Source of the DNA: Leisingera sp. SS27 | GTDB lineage: Bacteria; Pseudomonadota; Alphaproteobacteria; Rhodobacterales; Rhodobacteraceae | Length of the DNA stretch: 64,000 nt | Assembly: GCF_028368855.1 (NCBI RefSeq) | Contig: NZ_JAQNCY010000007.1 | Location: 124,001 to 188,000 of the forward strand | Reading direction: 5' to 3' | Shown here: positions 34,081 through 44,192 of the stretch, in pieces | How the letters are laid out: every line of letters begins with the position of its first letter | Numbering within the stretch: the stretch's first letter is position 1 | Notes under the pieces: model-generated | Told to the model about the DNA's origin: nothing | Database searches by the model: none | Seen by the model: only the letters and a program-made list of their open reading frames with translations | Position numbers and translations under genes: made by a program

Positions 34081-35059
34081 CCGCCCGCCGCCCCAGCAGA
34101 AGGTACAGGAAAACGGCAGCCCCGAAGATGCCGAACACGGTGCCCGCAGGGATTTCATAGGGGTAGCGCAACACGCGCCCCAGGATATCGCAGATCAGCA
34201 GAAGCCCGGCCCCGGCGGCGGCCACAACCGGCAAGCCTTCGCGCAGGTTGTCACCCATCAGCCGCGATACCAGATTGGGCACCACCAGGCCGATAAACGG
34301 CAGCATCCCCACGGTCACGATCACCAGGGACGACACCAGCGACACGGTGACAATCCCGAACCCCAGCACCTGCCCGTAACGCAGGCCCAGGTTCAGGCTG
34401 ACATCGCGCCCCAGCCCGGCAATGGTGAACTGATCGGCGGCAAAATAGGCCAGAAGCGCCAGCCCGCCCGCCAGCCAAAGCAGCTCATACCGGCCCGCCA
34501 GAATGCCGGAGAACTCACCGCTCATCCACACACCAAGGTACTGCAGCAGCCCGCCCTCGATGGCGATGAAGGTGGCCACCGCCATCAGAAGCCCGCCGTA
34601 GACCAGCCCGGACAGGGGGATCAGCAGCACCTGATGCGGCGGGATGCGGCGTGCCAGCAGCATGAAGACGCCGGTGCCCGCCAGCGCCGCCCCGGCGGCC
34701 GCCAGCATCTTGACCAGAATGGGCGCGCCGGGAGCCAGCAGCGTCACCGCCAGAAGGCCAAGCATCGCTGCCTCGCTTGTGCCGGTGGTGCCCGGCTCGA
34801 CAAACTTGTTGCGCACCAGCAGTTGCATGATCACCCCCGCCACCGCCATCGCCGCACCGGTCAACAGCACCGCAGCGGTGCGGGGGATGCGGCTGACCGC
34901 CAGCACCTGCAGCGCCTGCGGATCGCTCAGCAGCGTGCCCAGCGGCAGCGGCCCGGCCCCCACCAGCAAGCTTACCAGTGCCAGCGGCACCAAGAGCGCC
35001 GCCGCCAGCAGCAGCCAGCGGCGCGGCGCAGCCAAAGCTTGGGCGGCCAAATCAGCCAC
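34073..35059 (-). CDS. Ferric-siderophore ABC transporter permease (first)
   Basis: A 328-aa FecCD-type permease with the family patterns (SRIPRTAAVLLTGAAMAVAG; NKFVEPGTTGTSEAAMLG; PFIGLVVPNLVSRLMGDNLR) and multiple membrane helices. The EPGTTGTSEAA loop is like that of FatD/YclN-type permeases. It overlaps the binding-protein gene by 8 bp and the second permease by 8 bp. Confidence 0.9.
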   Translation of the reverse strand: MADLAAQALAAPRRWLLLAAALLVPLALVSLLVGAGPLPLGTLLSDPQALQVLAVSRIPRTAAVLLTGAAMAVAGVIMQLLVRNKFVEPGTTGTSEAAMLGLLAVTLLAPGAPILVKMLAAAGAALAGTGVFMLLARRIPPHQVLLIPLSGLVYGGLLMAVATFIAIEGGLLQYLGVWMSGEFSGILAGRYELLWLAGGLALLAYFAADQFTIAGLGRDVSLNLGLRYGQVLGFGIVTVSLVSSLVIVTVGMLPFIGLVVPNLVSRLMGDNLREGLPVVAAAGAGLLLICDILGRVLRYPYEIPAGTVFGIFGAAVFLYLLLGRRAGG

Positions 35060-35975
35060 CCGCTTTACCGCCCTGCGAAAACCCGGCTTTGATTTCCTCC
35101 AAAGTGGCGCTCATCGACTGGATGCCGCCGCCCGCCACATAGATATTGGCGGCGTTCAGATAGATCACCTGCCCCGCGGCCCAGGCCTTGGTGCCTGCCA
35201 CCAGCGCGTTGTCCAGCGTCACCTCGGCGGCCTGATTGCCCTGCCCCAGCGCTACCGCCCGGTCCACCACGATCAGCCAGTCGGGATCTGCGGCAGCAAT
35301 GAATTCAAACGAAATGGCCTCGCCATGGGTCTGCGCATCCAGATCCGGAACCGCCTCCGGCAGCTCCAGCGCCTGATGCAGCCAGCCGAACCGCGACCCG
35401 GCGCCATAGGCCGAGACCCGCGGCCCGTTGGTCATCACGATCAGCGCGTCGCCCCGCCCGGCCACCGACGCGCCGGCCTCTGCCAGCTTGACATTGAATG
35501 CCGCCTCCAGCTCCGCCGCTCGGTCTTCGCGCCCTGTCAGCTGGCCATAGCTGCGCAGCCGCGCCAGCGCCTGCTCTGCCAGATCGATGCCCCAGATCGT
35601 CATGTCGATGGCCGGTGCAATCTCCGCCAGCGGCTCCACTTGCATGGAGGACCGCCCGCCCGCCACGATCAGGTCCGGCGCCAGCATGGCAATCGCCTCG
35701 AAATCCGGCTCAAACAGCGTGCCGGCAGAGCCGGCATGCTCCTTCAGATCATCCAGATAGCTGACGAACATCTCGGCAGGCAGGCCCACGGGCTGAACCC
35801 CAAGCGCGCCCAGCGTGTCCGCCGCAGCCACATCCAGAACCACGATTCTTTCAGGAGTTTCAGGCAGCTCGACCCTGCCGCGCGCAGTTTCCACTGCCAG
35901 TTCCTGCGCCGATGCCGCACCCGTCAGGGCGAAAAAAACCGGCGCGGCCAGTTGCAAAAGCTTCCAATGTGCCAT
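35052..35975 (-). CDS. Ferric-siderophore periplasmic binding protein
   Basis: A 307-aa class III binding protein with a signal peptide (LAAPVFFALTGAASAQ) and the family start (ERIVVLDVAAADTLGALGVQ), as in FatB/YclQ/CeuE-type proteins. There is no lipobox, so it is free in the periplasm. AGGA stands before ATG 35975. It is the first gene of the importer operon. Related binding proteins bind petrobactin or other catecholates, matching the biosynthesis genes here. Ligand identity is inferred. Confidence 0.85.
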   Translation of the reverse strand: MAHWKLLQLAAPVFFALTGAASAQELAVETARGRVELPETPERIVVLDVAAADTLGALGVQPVGLPAEMFVSYLDDLKEHAGSAGTLFEPDFEAIAMLAPDLIVAGGRSSMQVEPLAEIAPAIDMTIWGIDLAEQALARLRSYGQLTGREDRAAELEAAFNVKLAEAGASVAGRGDALIVMTNGPRVSAYGAGSRFGWLHQALELPEAVPDLDAQTHGEAISFEFIAAADPDWLIVVDRAVALGQGNQAAEVTLDNALVAGTKAWAAGQVIYLNAANIYVAGGGIQSMSATLEEIKAGFSQGGKAGG

Positions 35976-36342
35976 TTCCTGTCCTCTGATGAGTTGGAAT
36001 TCGGCTGGCTTGGAAGGCTTGCTGAAAATCAAGGGGGGCTTACCGGCACATGCGGCAAAAGTCCAGACGCGCCATTTCGCTGCCCCGGCGGCAGCCTGCG
36101 GATGCGCCCGCCCGGCGAAGGCGCGCAAATCACCGCCCTGCCTGCAGAAAACCTCTTGATGCAGCTGAGCACCGATTGTAAGGAGACGGCCACCGCACGG
36201 TCCTGCACCTGATAAGGCTTCGACCCGAACCTTCAGCTTTGCACCTCCCAGCCCCCTCGAACTCTGGACAGAAAGGCCCCGCGATGCCGCACCGGCTCCC
36301 CCTCTCCGATTTCCCGAAACACCCGGCACAGGCGCAAAACCG
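35976..36342. promoter_or_regulatory. Divergent promoter region, importer versus polyamine genes
   Basis: About 370 bp between the binding-protein gene and speA. It must hold the importer promoter and probably that of speA. I could not find a convincing Fur, RirA or Irr site by eye, and no gene is supported here. Confidence 0.4.
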
Positions 36343-38229
36343 ATGAGCAGCGGCGCAACCTATGAGGGCCTCTATGGCCTCGACGCCTGGGGCAGCGGCA
36401 TGCTGGAGGTCACCCCGGACGGTGCCGTGGCGCTGCGCCTGCCGCAGGACCCGGACGCCAAGCCGACCCCGCTGCCGGAGGTTATCGCGGCGATTGAGGC
36501 GCGCGGCATTTCCGCCCCGGTGGTGCTGCGGGTGCATCAGTTTCTGGAACAGTCCCTGAACCAGCTGCACGACGCCTTCAACGGCGCGATTGAGGCTGCG
36601 GGCTACAAGGGCCAGTACCGCGGCGTGTTCCCGATCAAGGTGAACCAGCAGGCCGAGGTGATAGGCCATCTGATGGCTGCGGGCCAGAAATTCAACTACG
36701 GGCTGGAAGCCGGCTCCAAGCCGGAGCTGATGATTGCCCTGTCGCAGCCCCTGCCCGAAGACGCGCTGCTGATCTGCAACGGATCCAAGGACGAGGCCTT
36801 TATCCGGCTGGCGATCCTGTCGCGCAAGCTGGGCCACAATACCGTCATCGTCATTGAGACGCTGGACGAGTTCGACATCATCCGCCGGGTGGCGGAGGAT
36901 CTGGATATCCGCCCGCTTCTGGGCGTGCGGGTCAAGCTGACCGAGCGCGTCACCGGCAAGTGGCAGGAAAGCTCCGGCGACCGTTCCACCTTCGGGCTTG
37001 GCGCCCATGATCTTGTGACCCTGATGGACCGCCTGCGCGACAGCGGTTTCCTTGATTGCCTGGTACTGCAGCACAGCCACCTCGGCAGCCAGGTCCCCAA
37101 CATCTTCGACATCCGCCGCGCCGCGGATGAGGCCTGCCGCTTCTTTGTCGAACTGACCCGCATGGGTGCGCCGCTGACCCATATGGACCTCGGCGGCGGC
37201 CTGGGCGTCGACTACACCGGCGCCCGCCGTCCGGACGACAACTCGGTCAACTACACCGTCAACGAATACTGCACCAACATTGTTGAAACCATCCGCTATG
37301 CGCTGGATGAGGCGGGCCTGCCCCACCCCGCCATCGTCACCGAAAGCGGCCGCTTCGTGGTCGCGCATTCCTCGATTTTCATCTTCGAGGTGCTGGGCGC
37401 CACGCTCTATGATGCGCCGCAAAAGCCGGAGGTGCAGCCCGACGACCACCATCTGGTTTCCGACCTTATGGCGGTGGAGGCCTACATCGGCGCACCGCGC
37501 TTCCAGGAGGCGCTGAACGACGCGATTTATTACCGCGATGAACTGCGCGCGCTGTTCCGCCGCGGCCAGATCGGGCTGGCGCAGCTGTCGCGCGCCGAAC
37601 AGGCGTTTCTCTATCTGGCCGGCCTGTTCAAAGCCGCCGCCCGCGGCGACGAAAGCCTGACAGAGGCCGCCAGCGCCCTGGGCGCCTTCACCGACCACTA
37701 TCAGGGCAACTTCTCGCTGTTCCAGTCGCTGCCGGACGTCTGGGCGATCGACCAGCTGCACCCGATGATGCCGCTGCAGCGCCTGAACGAGATGCCGTCG
37801 CGCAACGCAATGATCACCGACATCACCTGCGACAGCGACGGCAAGCTGGATCACTTCATCCTCGCTGACGGCACCTCCAACGCGCTGCCGGTCCACGACC
37901 TGCGCGAGGATGAGCACTACCTGATCGGCGTGTTCTTTGTCGGTGCCTATCAGGAAACGCTGGGCGACTTGCACAACCTGTTTGGCGATGCCAACGTGGT
38001 CACCATCTCTCTGGACGGCCAGGGCGGCTTTGATATCGAGCACGAGACCGAAGCCGATACCATTGCCGAAGTGCTGTCCTATGTCGAATACGACCCGCGC
38101 CAGTGCCTGGAAACCTTCCGCAAGCGGGTGGAACGCGCCGTGAAATCCGGCAAAGTCAACGCTGCGGAGCGCCGACAGATGATTGCCGCCTACAAGGACA
38201 GCCTCGCGGGCAGCACTTATTTCGACTGA
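36343..38229 (+). CDS. speA: Biosynthetic arginine decarboxylase
   Basis: A 628-aa PLP enzyme that makes agmatine from arginine. It has the SpeA patterns GVFPIKVNQQAEVI (PLP lysine region), NYGLEAGSKPELM, HSHLGSQ, MDLGGGLGVDYTG and the C-terminal NFSLFQSLPDVWAIDQLHP. Length is normal. It opens a run of four polyamine genes. The context, with siderophore genes on both sides, suggests it feeds spermidine supply for petrobactin assembly rather than general polyamine needs alone; that is inference. Confidence 0.95.
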   Translation: MSSGATYEGLYGLDAWGSGMLEVTPDGAVALRLPQDPDAKPTPLPEVIAAIEARGISAPVVLRVHQFLEQSLNQLHDAFNGAIEAAGYKGQYRGVFPIKVNQQAEVIGHLMAAGQKFNYGLEAGSKPELMIALSQPLPEDALLICNGSKDEAFIRLAILSRKLGHNTVIVIETLDEFDIIRRVAEDLDIRPLLGVRVKLTERVTGKWQESSGDRSTFGLGAHDLVTLMDRLRDSGFLDCLVLQHSHLGSQVPNIFDIRRAADEACRFFVELTRMGAPLTHMDLGGGLGVDYTGARRPDDNSVNYTVNEYCTNIVETIRYALDEAGLPHPAIVTESGRFVVAHSSIFIFEVLGATLYDAPQKPEVQPDDHHLVSDLMAVEAYIGAPRFQEALNDAIYYRDELRALFRRGQIGLAQLSRAEQAFLYLAGLFKAAARGDESLTEAASALGAFTDHYQGNFSLFQSLPDVWAIDQLHPMMPLQRLNEMPSRNAMITDITCDSDGKLDHFILADGTSNALPVHDLREDEHYLIGVFFVGAYQETLGDLHNLFGDANVVTISLDGQGGFDIEHETEADTIAEVLSYVEYDPRQCLETFRKRVERAVKSGKVNAAERRQMIAAYKDSLAGSTYFD

Positions 38230-38305
38230 AGCCGCCCCCCGGCTGACCACCCAGGGGCACATCGGAACACCTGGGCCCCGGCCCCATCTGCAAAGGAAAA
38301 TACAC

Positions 38306-39517
38306 ATGGAAAAGGTTCTGGTTGTTGGCGCCGGCGGCGTCGGATCCGTATCGGTCACCAAGATGGCCATGCACCCGGAGATCTTTAAGGAGATCACTCT
38401 GGCCAGCCGCACGGTCTCCAAATGCGAGGAGATCGCCGCCAACGTCAAGGAACGCACCGGCGTCACCATCCGCACCGCGCAGCTGGACGCGATGAACGTC
38501 GCCGACACCGTGGCGCTGATCAAGGAAACCGGCGCAGAGCTGCTGGTGAACCTCGCCCTGCCTTATCAGGATCTGGTGCTGATGGACGCCTGCCTCGAGG
38601 CCGGCATTCACTATCTCGACACCGCCAACTATGAGCCCGAGGACGAGGCCAAGTTCGAGTACAAATGGCAGTGGGCCTATCAGGAGCGTTTCAAGGAAGC
38701 GGGCCTGACCGCGATCCTGGGCGCCGGTTTCGATCCGGGCGTCACCTCGATCATGGCCACCTGGGTGCGCAAGCACAAGCTGGAGGGCATCCGCCTGATC
38801 GACGTGCTGGACTGCAACGGCGGCGACAACGGCAAGCCGTTCGCCACCAACTTCAACCCGGAAATCAACATCCGCGAAGTCACCGCTCCGGCCCGCCACT
38901 GGGAAAACGGCGCCTGGGTCGAAAGCCCGGCAATGACGCACAAGTACGAGTTCGACTTCCCCGCCGTGGGCAAGAAGAACATGTACCTGATGTACCACGA
39001 GGAGCTGGAGTCGCTGTCGACCCACTTCCCGGAAATCGAGCGTGCCCGTTTCTGGATGACCTTCGGCGATGCCTACATCAACCATGTCACCGTGCTGCAG
39101 AACGTCGGCATGACCGGCATCGAGCCGGTGATGCACAACGGCCAGGAAATCATCCCGCTGCAGTTCCTGAAAACCGTGCTGCCGGATCCGTCGGAACTGG
39201 GTGAGCTGACCAAGGGCAAGACCTGCATCGGCGACATCATCACCGGCCCGGCCAAGGACGGCGGCGCAGAGAAGACTTATTACATCTACAACATCTGCGA
39301 CCATGAGGAATGCTATGCCGAGGTCGGCAGCCAGGCGGTGGCCTACACCACCGGCGTGCCGGCAATGATCGGCGCCGCGATGGTGATGAACGGCACCTGG
39401 CGCGAGCCGGGCGTGTGGAACACCGAACAGCTGGACCCGGATGCCTTCATGGACATGCTGAACACCGACGGCCTGCCCTGGCAGGTGGTCGAACTGGAAG
39501 GCCACCCGGAGTTCTAA
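38306..39517 (+). CDS. Carboxynorspermidine/carboxyspermidine dehydrogenase
   Basis: A 403-aa saccharopine-dehydrogenase-like enzyme with a Rossmann start VLVVGAGGVGSVSVTKMA and the motif GAGFDPGVTSIMATW. In the alternative spermidine route it condenses aspartate semialdehyde with putrescine to carboxyspermidine. It lies 77 bp after speA and before nspC, the standard pairing. AAAGGA precedes the ATG. A weak hairpin (39537-39555) follows the stop. Confidence 0.93.
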   Translation: MEKVLVVGAGGVGSVSVTKMAMHPEIFKEITLASRTVSKCEEIAANVKERTGVTIRTAQLDAMNVADTVALIKETGAELLVNLALPYQDLVLMDACLEAGIHYLDTANYEPEDEAKFEYKWQWAYQERFKEAGLTAILGAGFDPGVTSIMATWVRKHKLEGIRLIDVLDCNGGDNGKPFATNFNPEINIREVTAPARHWENGAWVESPAMTHKYEFDFPAVGKKNMYLMYHEELESLSTHFPEIERARFWMTFGDAYINHVTVLQNVGMTGIEPVMHNGQEIIPLQFLKTVLPDPSELGELTKGKTCIGDIITGPAKDGGAEKTYYIYNICDHEECYAEVGSQAVAYTTGVPAMIGAAMVMNGTWREPGVWNTEQLDPDAFMDMLNTDGLPWQVVELEGHPEF

Positions 39518-39686
39518 GCGCTCCAAGACACCGGCTGCGGGCATCCACTGCCCGCGGCCAGACAAACGGGCTGGTTTCATACAGAGCACGCCGCGCAAAA
39601 GTGGGCACCGGTTTTGCGCTCCCCGGGCGTGTGTCAGCAAACAGAAGCCGGCCCTTTCCGTTCCCGCCGCAACGAAAGACCCCGCC

Positions 39687-40859
39687 ATGGACATCAAAGC
39701 GCTCTCCACCGAAAGCTTTGCCCGCTTCGACCTGCACCGTGTGCCCTCCCCCTGTTTCGTGGTGGATGAGGCCGCGGTCGAGCGCAACCTGACGATCCTG
39801 AAACAGGTCGCGGATGCCTCCGGCGCCAACGTCCTCTTGGCGCTCAAGGCATTCTCGATGTTTGCCGTGGCCCCGCTTGTGCGGCGCTACCTGTCCGGCA
39901 CCTGCGCCTCCGGCCTCTATGAGGCCCGGCTGGCGCGCGAGGAATTCGGCGGCGAGGTCACCACTTATTCGGCCGGCTTCAAGGCCGAAGACCTGCCGGA
40001 GATCATCCGCCTGTCGGATCACCTGATCTTCAACTCCCCCGCCCAGCACCGCCGCTTTGCGCCGCTGATTGCAGAGGCGCGCGCGAAGGGCGAAACCATC
40101 TCCATCGGCCTGCGCGTGAACCCCGAGCATTCCGAAGGCTGGAACGAGAAATACGACCCCACCGCCCCCTGCTCGCGTCTCGGCACGCCGGTGTCGCAGC
40201 TGAGCGATCAGGACTGGGAAGGCGTCGAGGGCCTGCATATGCACACGCTCTGCGAACAGCTGTTCGAACCGCTGCAGCGCACTTTCGCCGCGCTGGAGGA
40301 GAAGATGGGTAACCACCTCAAGCAGCTCAAATGGATCAACCTCGGCGGCGGCCACCACATCACCATGCCGGACTATGACCGCGACGGTCTGATCGCTCTG
40401 ATCCGCCACATCCGCGAAACCTTCGATGTCGAGGTCTTCATCGAACCGGGCGAGGCGGTGGCGCTGCACTCCGGCATTCTGGTGGGTGAGATCCTGGACG
40501 TTGCCGAAAACGCCATGCCGCTGGCGATCACCGATATCTCCGCCACCTGCCACATGCCCGATGTGATCGAGGCTCCCTACCGTCCCGATCTGCTGGGCGA
40601 AGTCTCGGACGTACCGCCGCACCGCCTGGGCGGGCCGTCCTGCCTGGCGGGCGACGTGATCGGTGACTACGGCTTTGCCGCGCCGCCCCAGCCCGGCGAC
40701 CGCATCGCCTTCCTGGACCAGTCGCATTACTCGATGGTCAAGACCAACACCTTCAACGGCGTTCCCCTGCCCGCGATTGCGCTGTGGAACTCCGAGACTG
40801 ACGCGCTGAAACTCCTGCGCACCCCCTCCTATGACGATTTCAAGGACCGCCTGTCATGA
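39687..40859 (+). CDS. nspC: Carboxynorspermidine decarboxylase
   Basis: A 390-aa PLP decarboxylase of alanine-racemase-like fold. It has the PLP lysine in LLALKAFSMFAV, GLHMHTLCEQ, LGGGHHITMPDYDRD and the catalytic Cys region ISATCHMPDVIE. It removes the carboxyl group from carboxyspermidine to give spermidine. It overlaps the agmatinase gene by 4 bp (ATGA). Confidence 0.95.
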   Translation: MDIKALSTESFARFDLHRVPSPCFVVDEAAVERNLTILKQVADASGANVLLALKAFSMFAVAPLVRRYLSGTCASGLYEARLAREEFGGEVTTYSAGFKAEDLPEIIRLSDHLIFNSPAQHRRFAPLIAEARAKGETISIGLRVNPEHSEGWNEKYDPTAPCSRLGTPVSQLSDQDWEGVEGLHMHTLCEQLFEPLQRTFAALEEKMGNHLKQLKWINLGGGHHITMPDYDRDGLIALIRHIRETFDVEVFIEPGEAVALHSGILVGEILDVAENAMPLAITDISATCHMPDVIEAPYRPDLLGEVSDVPPHRLGGPSCLAGDVIGDYGFAAPPQPGDRIAFLDQSHYSMVKTNTFNGVPLPAIALWNSETDALKLLRTPSYDDFKDRLS

Positions 40860-41716
40860 CCTACTTCCTCGAAGGCGAACTGAGCGACGCCGAACGCGAT
40901 CCCGCCACCGCCCGCTTCCGGGTGATCCCGGTGCCGCTGGAGCGCACCGTGTCTTATGGCGGCGGAACCGAAGGCGGGCCTGAGGCCATTCTTGAAGCCA
41001 GCGTCGAGCTGGAACGCCTCTACCGCGACGCGGAACCCTGCGCAGCAGGCATCGTCACCGAAGAAGCCGTCGACTGCACCGGTCCCCTGCCCCAGGTGAT
41101 GGAGCGCATCGCCGCCCGCGCCGAGGCCGCGGTGGCCGCAGGCGCAGTGCCGGTGACGCTGGGCGGCGAGCACGCGCTCAGCTACGGGGCGGTGCGCGGC
41201 GTGGCCCGCGCGCTGGGGCGCCCCGTGGGTATCGTCCAGATCGACGCCCACGCCGACCTGCGCAAGGCCTATCAGGACGAACGCCACTCCCACGCCTCGG
41301 TGATGCAGCTGCTGGCAGAGGAAGACGGGATCCGCATCGCCCAGTACGGCGTCCGCGCCATGAGCCAGGAAGAGGTCGACCGCCGCGCCGCCTGCCACGT
41401 GATCTCCATCGACGCAGAGGAGCTGGTCACCGGCAACATCCACTCCGTCACCCTGCCCGAAGATTTCCCGCAGGACGTCTATGTCTCCTTTGACGTCGAC
41501 GGTCTGGACCCGGCGATCCTGCCTGCCACCGGCACACCTGTGCCCGGCGGCCTCGGCTACTATCAGGCGCTCAACATCGTGCGCTCTGCGCTGGCGGGCC
41601 GCAATCTGGCCGGCTGCGACGTGGTGGAGCTGGCCCCCACTGAGGACAGCCGGGTCTCGGAATTCACCACCGCTCAGATCACCTATGCGCTGATGTCCTT
41701 CGCAGCGGCCAAGTAA
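40856..41716 (+). CDS. speB: Agmatinase
   Basis: A 286-aa ureohydrolase with all metal-binding motifs: LGGEHALSYG, QIDAHADLR, and YVSFDVDGLDPAILPATGTPVPGG (quoted in parts: SFDVDGLDPAI, TGTPVPGGL). It converts agmatine to putrescine and urea. It is coupled to nspC and closes the set from arginine to spermidine. Related guanidinohydrolases can look similar, but the speA partner supports agmatine. Confidence 0.92.
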   Translation: MTYFLEGELSDAERDPATARFRVIPVPLERTVSYGGGTEGGPEAILEASVELERLYRDAEPCAAGIVTEEAVDCTGPLPQVMERIAARAEAAVAAGAVPVTLGGEHALSYGAVRGVARALGRPVGIVQIDAHADLRKAYQDERHSHASVMQLLAEEDGIRIAQYGVRAMSQEEVDRRAACHVISIDAEELVTGNIHSVTLPEDFPQDVYVSFDVDGLDPAILPATGTPVPGGLGYYQALNIVRSALAGRNLAGCDVVELAPTEDSRVSEFTTAQITYALMSFAAAK

Positions 41717-41723
41717 CGTGTCC

Positions 41724-41750
41724 GCGGCCGGGGCATACGTTTCCGGCCGC
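41724..41750 (+). terminator. Hairpin after speB
   Basis: Perfect 8-bp stem GCGGCCGG (41724-41731) and CCGGCCGC (41743-41750). No T-run follows, so it may be a weak terminator. Confidence 0.35.
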
Positions 41751-41810
41751 ATCGCTTGCGCGGCAAAACTGCAACAGCCCATAACAAACTAATTTACTCA
41801 ACAATACCCC

Positions 41811-41827
41811 CTTGCGCCCGGCGCAAG
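41811..41827. promoter_or_regulatory. Palindrome upstream of the receptor gene
   Basis: CTTGCGC-CCG-GCGCAAG, 81 bp before the receptor ATG. It could be an operator or leader hairpin. It does not match a Fur box. Confidence 0.3.
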
Positions 41828-41908
41828 CCCTCCCTATCAGGCCCAAGCCTTTGAAAAGGCAAGCCAGGATTTAACCCAAGCTAACAGCTCCAAGAACACG
41901 GGTTAATC

Positions 41909-43897
41909 ATGGCACGAACTTCCAGCATCCGCCTGTCCGGTCTGCTCTGCAGCACCGCGCTCACTCTCATCACCGCCTCCGCCGCGCTGGCCGAGGAAGA
42001 CGATATCCTGTCGCTCGACCCGATCGTGGTCAAACAGCGCGACCCCATCGGCAACGCCGCAGACCGCGCCACCTCGATCTATGTGGCCGACGCCGAAATC
42101 GAACGCGCCGCAATGGGCGACCTCAAGGATCTGTTTGCGGGCATCGCCTCGGTCTCCGTCGGCGGCGGCATTCCGATTGCGCAAAAGATCTTCGTCAACG
42201 GCGTCGACATGCTGAACCTCGCGGTGCAGGTGGATGGCATCAGCCAGAACAACCGCACCTTCCACCACGTCAGCGCCAACGCCTTCGACCCCGGCCTGAT
42301 GAAATCGGTGCGCGTCGATCCCGGTGTTGCCCCCGCCGACGCCGGCCCGCGCGCGCTGGCCGGCCGGGTGGTGATGGAAACCATCGACGCAGAGGATATT
42401 CTGGAAGACGGCGCAACCTTCGGCGGCCAGTCCCGCCTGTCCTATTCCAGCAACGGCAACACCGCCCAGGGGTCGCTGACCCTGGCGGGCCGCAGCGGCG
42501 GTTTCGAAATCCTCGGCTACGCCAAACGCGCCACCGGCAGCAACTACGAGGACGGCGGCGGCGTCGAAATCTCCGGCTCCGCCGCCAACCTGACCGCGGG
42601 CCTGCTGAAGTTTGCCTATGAAGGCGACCAGGGCGACCGGATCGAGCTGTCCTTCCAGGAGGCGCAGGACAACGAGCTTCGCAACATCCGGCCCAACTTC
42701 GGCCCCAGCAGCGGCGCCGACTTTGCCACCTATAACACCAGACGCCGCATCGCCTCGCTGCGCTATGAAAGCGGCAATGAATCCGGCCTCTGGGATCCCT
42801 CGGCCACCCTCGGCTTCTCCGAAATCAATGTCGACCGCCCGTCTGATCCGTGGGGCGATTCCACCTCCACCAGTTCGAACACCTACTCGCTGACGCTGCA
42901 GAACGATTTCCACCTGTCGGACAGCAACACGATCACCGCCGGGGTGGACTACCAGATCCGCGAAAGCTCGGTGAACGCAACCTGGACCAACGGCAAGACC
43001 GGCGAGGAAAGCAAAAACCTCGGCATCTTCGCTCAGGCCCGGCTGGAACCCACCGACCGGCTCAGCGTCTCAGCCGGTCTGCGCTATGACTGGCAGGACT
43101 TCACCGGCCAGGACTTCGCCCAGTCCGGCACCGCCTTCACTGACGAAGCCTCCGGCGCAAGCGGCAACCTGTCGGTGGTCTATGACGTGACAGACTCCCT
43201 GTCGCTGCGGGCAGGCTATTCAAACGTGTTCGGCGGCTATGACCTTGAAGACAACTTCCTGTTCTTCCGGACCTGGGATTACACGGACATCCGCTCTTCC
43301 CGCGCCGAAAACATCGTGGTCGGCGCCGACTGGCAGCGCGGCAACTGGACCCTGGGCGGCGAACTGTTCAAAACCAATATCGACAATGTCCGCAGCGTGT
43401 CCCGCCGCGGCGTTGTCTCCGGAAACGACTTTGAGAGCGAAGGCTTCAACATCGCCGCCACCTACGGCTGGAACAGCGGCTTTGCCCGCTTCACCATGAA
43501 CAACGCCGACGTCTCCTTCAACGGCGAGGCGGCAGAGAGCTTCTTCCTGGTCGATTCCGGCACCCCGGTCGGCAAGGTGCTGGCGTTCGAGGTGCAGCAG
43601 GAGATCGCAACGATGAACCTGCTGGTCGGCGGCAGCGTCGAGGCGGCGCTCTCAAACGACAACGGCGTCTACGAAAGCTACACCCGGAAACAGCCCGGCT
43701 ATGGCGTGCTGAACCTCTTTGCCGAATACAGCCCGCCGTCGCTGGGCAATCTGACCATCCGGACCGCCATCGACAACGTGTTCGACAAGCAATACGCCGA
43801 CCGCGCCACCTATGGCACCGAGTATATCTCCTCGGAAGTTGCTACCCTCAACGAACCGGGCCGCAACATCTCGGTCGTTGCAACGCTCAAGTTCTAA
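41909..43897 (+). CDS. TonB-dependent siderophore receptor
   Basis: A 662-aa outer-membrane protein with a signal peptide (TALTLITASAALA), a TonB-box-like LDPIVVKQRD at the mature N-terminus, a plug domain (FVNGVDMLNLAVQVDGI; PRALAGRVVMETIDAED) and a beta-barrel ending in the usual aromatic residue (VVATLKF). NVFDKQYADRATYG near the end is typical of the family. It sits between the polyamine and asb genes, so the likely ligand is the petrobactin-type siderophore made here. A strong hairpin follows. Confidence 0.93.
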   Translation: MARTSSIRLSGLLCSTALTLITASAALAEEDDILSLDPIVVKQRDPIGNAADRATSIYVADAEIERAAMGDLKDLFAGIASVSVGGGIPIAQKIFVNGVDMLNLAVQVDGISQNNRTFHHVSANAFDPGLMKSVRVDPGVAPADAGPRALAGRVVMETIDAEDILEDGATFGGQSRLSYSSNGNTAQGSLTLAGRSGGFEILGYAKRATGSNYEDGGGVEISGSAANLTAGLLKFAYEGDQGDRIELSFQEAQDNELRNIRPNFGPSSGADFATYNTRRRIASLRYESGNESGLWDPSATLGFSEINVDRPSDPWGDSTSTSSNTYSLTLQNDFHLSDSNTITAGVDYQIRESSVNATWTNGKTGEESKNLGIFAQARLEPTDRLSVSAGLRYDWQDFTGQDFAQSGTAFTDEASGASGNLSVVYDVTDSLSLRAGYSNVFGGYDLEDNFLFFRTWDYTDIRSSRAENIVVGADWQRGNWTLGGELFKTNIDNVRSVSRRGVVSGNDFESEGFNIAATYGWNSGFARFTMNNADVSFNGEAAESFFLVDSGTPVGKVLAFEVQQEIATMNLLVGGSVEAALSNDNGVYESYTRKQPGYGVLNLFAEYSPPSLGNLTIRTAIDNVFDKQYADRATYGTEYISSEVATLNEPGRNISVVATLKF

Positions 43898-43909
43898 GCC
43901 GCCGCGGGC

Positions 43910-43945
43910 TTGCAGTGCCCGGCGGTTCTCCGCCGGGCACTGCAA
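43910..43945 (+). terminator. Strong hairpin after the receptor gene
   Basis: Perfect 16-bp stem (43910-43925 with 43930-43945) and TTCT loop. There is no clear T-run, but the stem is long enough to end or protect the receptor transcript and separate it from asbA. Confidence 0.6.
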
Positions 43946-44192
43946 AACACAGTAAAATAGTCAGAAATCCCTTTCCCCGCCCCGCCGCACAGGCTAAATA
44001 CGGGGCGTGAAACCCTTTTCACATCCGGCGCCCAGCCTTCTTGCCCGCGCCGCTCCGCAGCCAGCTTCCCGCTAGTATCTGTCAAAAACTGACCCGGCCC
44101 GACGGCCCGGCACTGCCGGGGCCTGTCTGCGCCGCGGCACGGCTACGGGAAGACCCCATGCACCCTGTCCGCCCCATGACCGGAGGCCTGTG

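Noticed and set aside
34644-36212. 522-codon plus-strand frame opposite the importer operon
   Set aside because: Lies over clear permease and binding-protein genes on the minus strand and has biased, domain-free composition.
35976-36342. Fur box between importer and speA
   Set aside because: No sequence close to a Fur, RirA or Irr consensus could be found by eye.
36130-38523. Very long minus-strand open frame opposite speA
   Set aside because: It is a shadow of the high-GC speA gene; its residues show no domain and the plus strand is unambiguously arginine decarboxylase.
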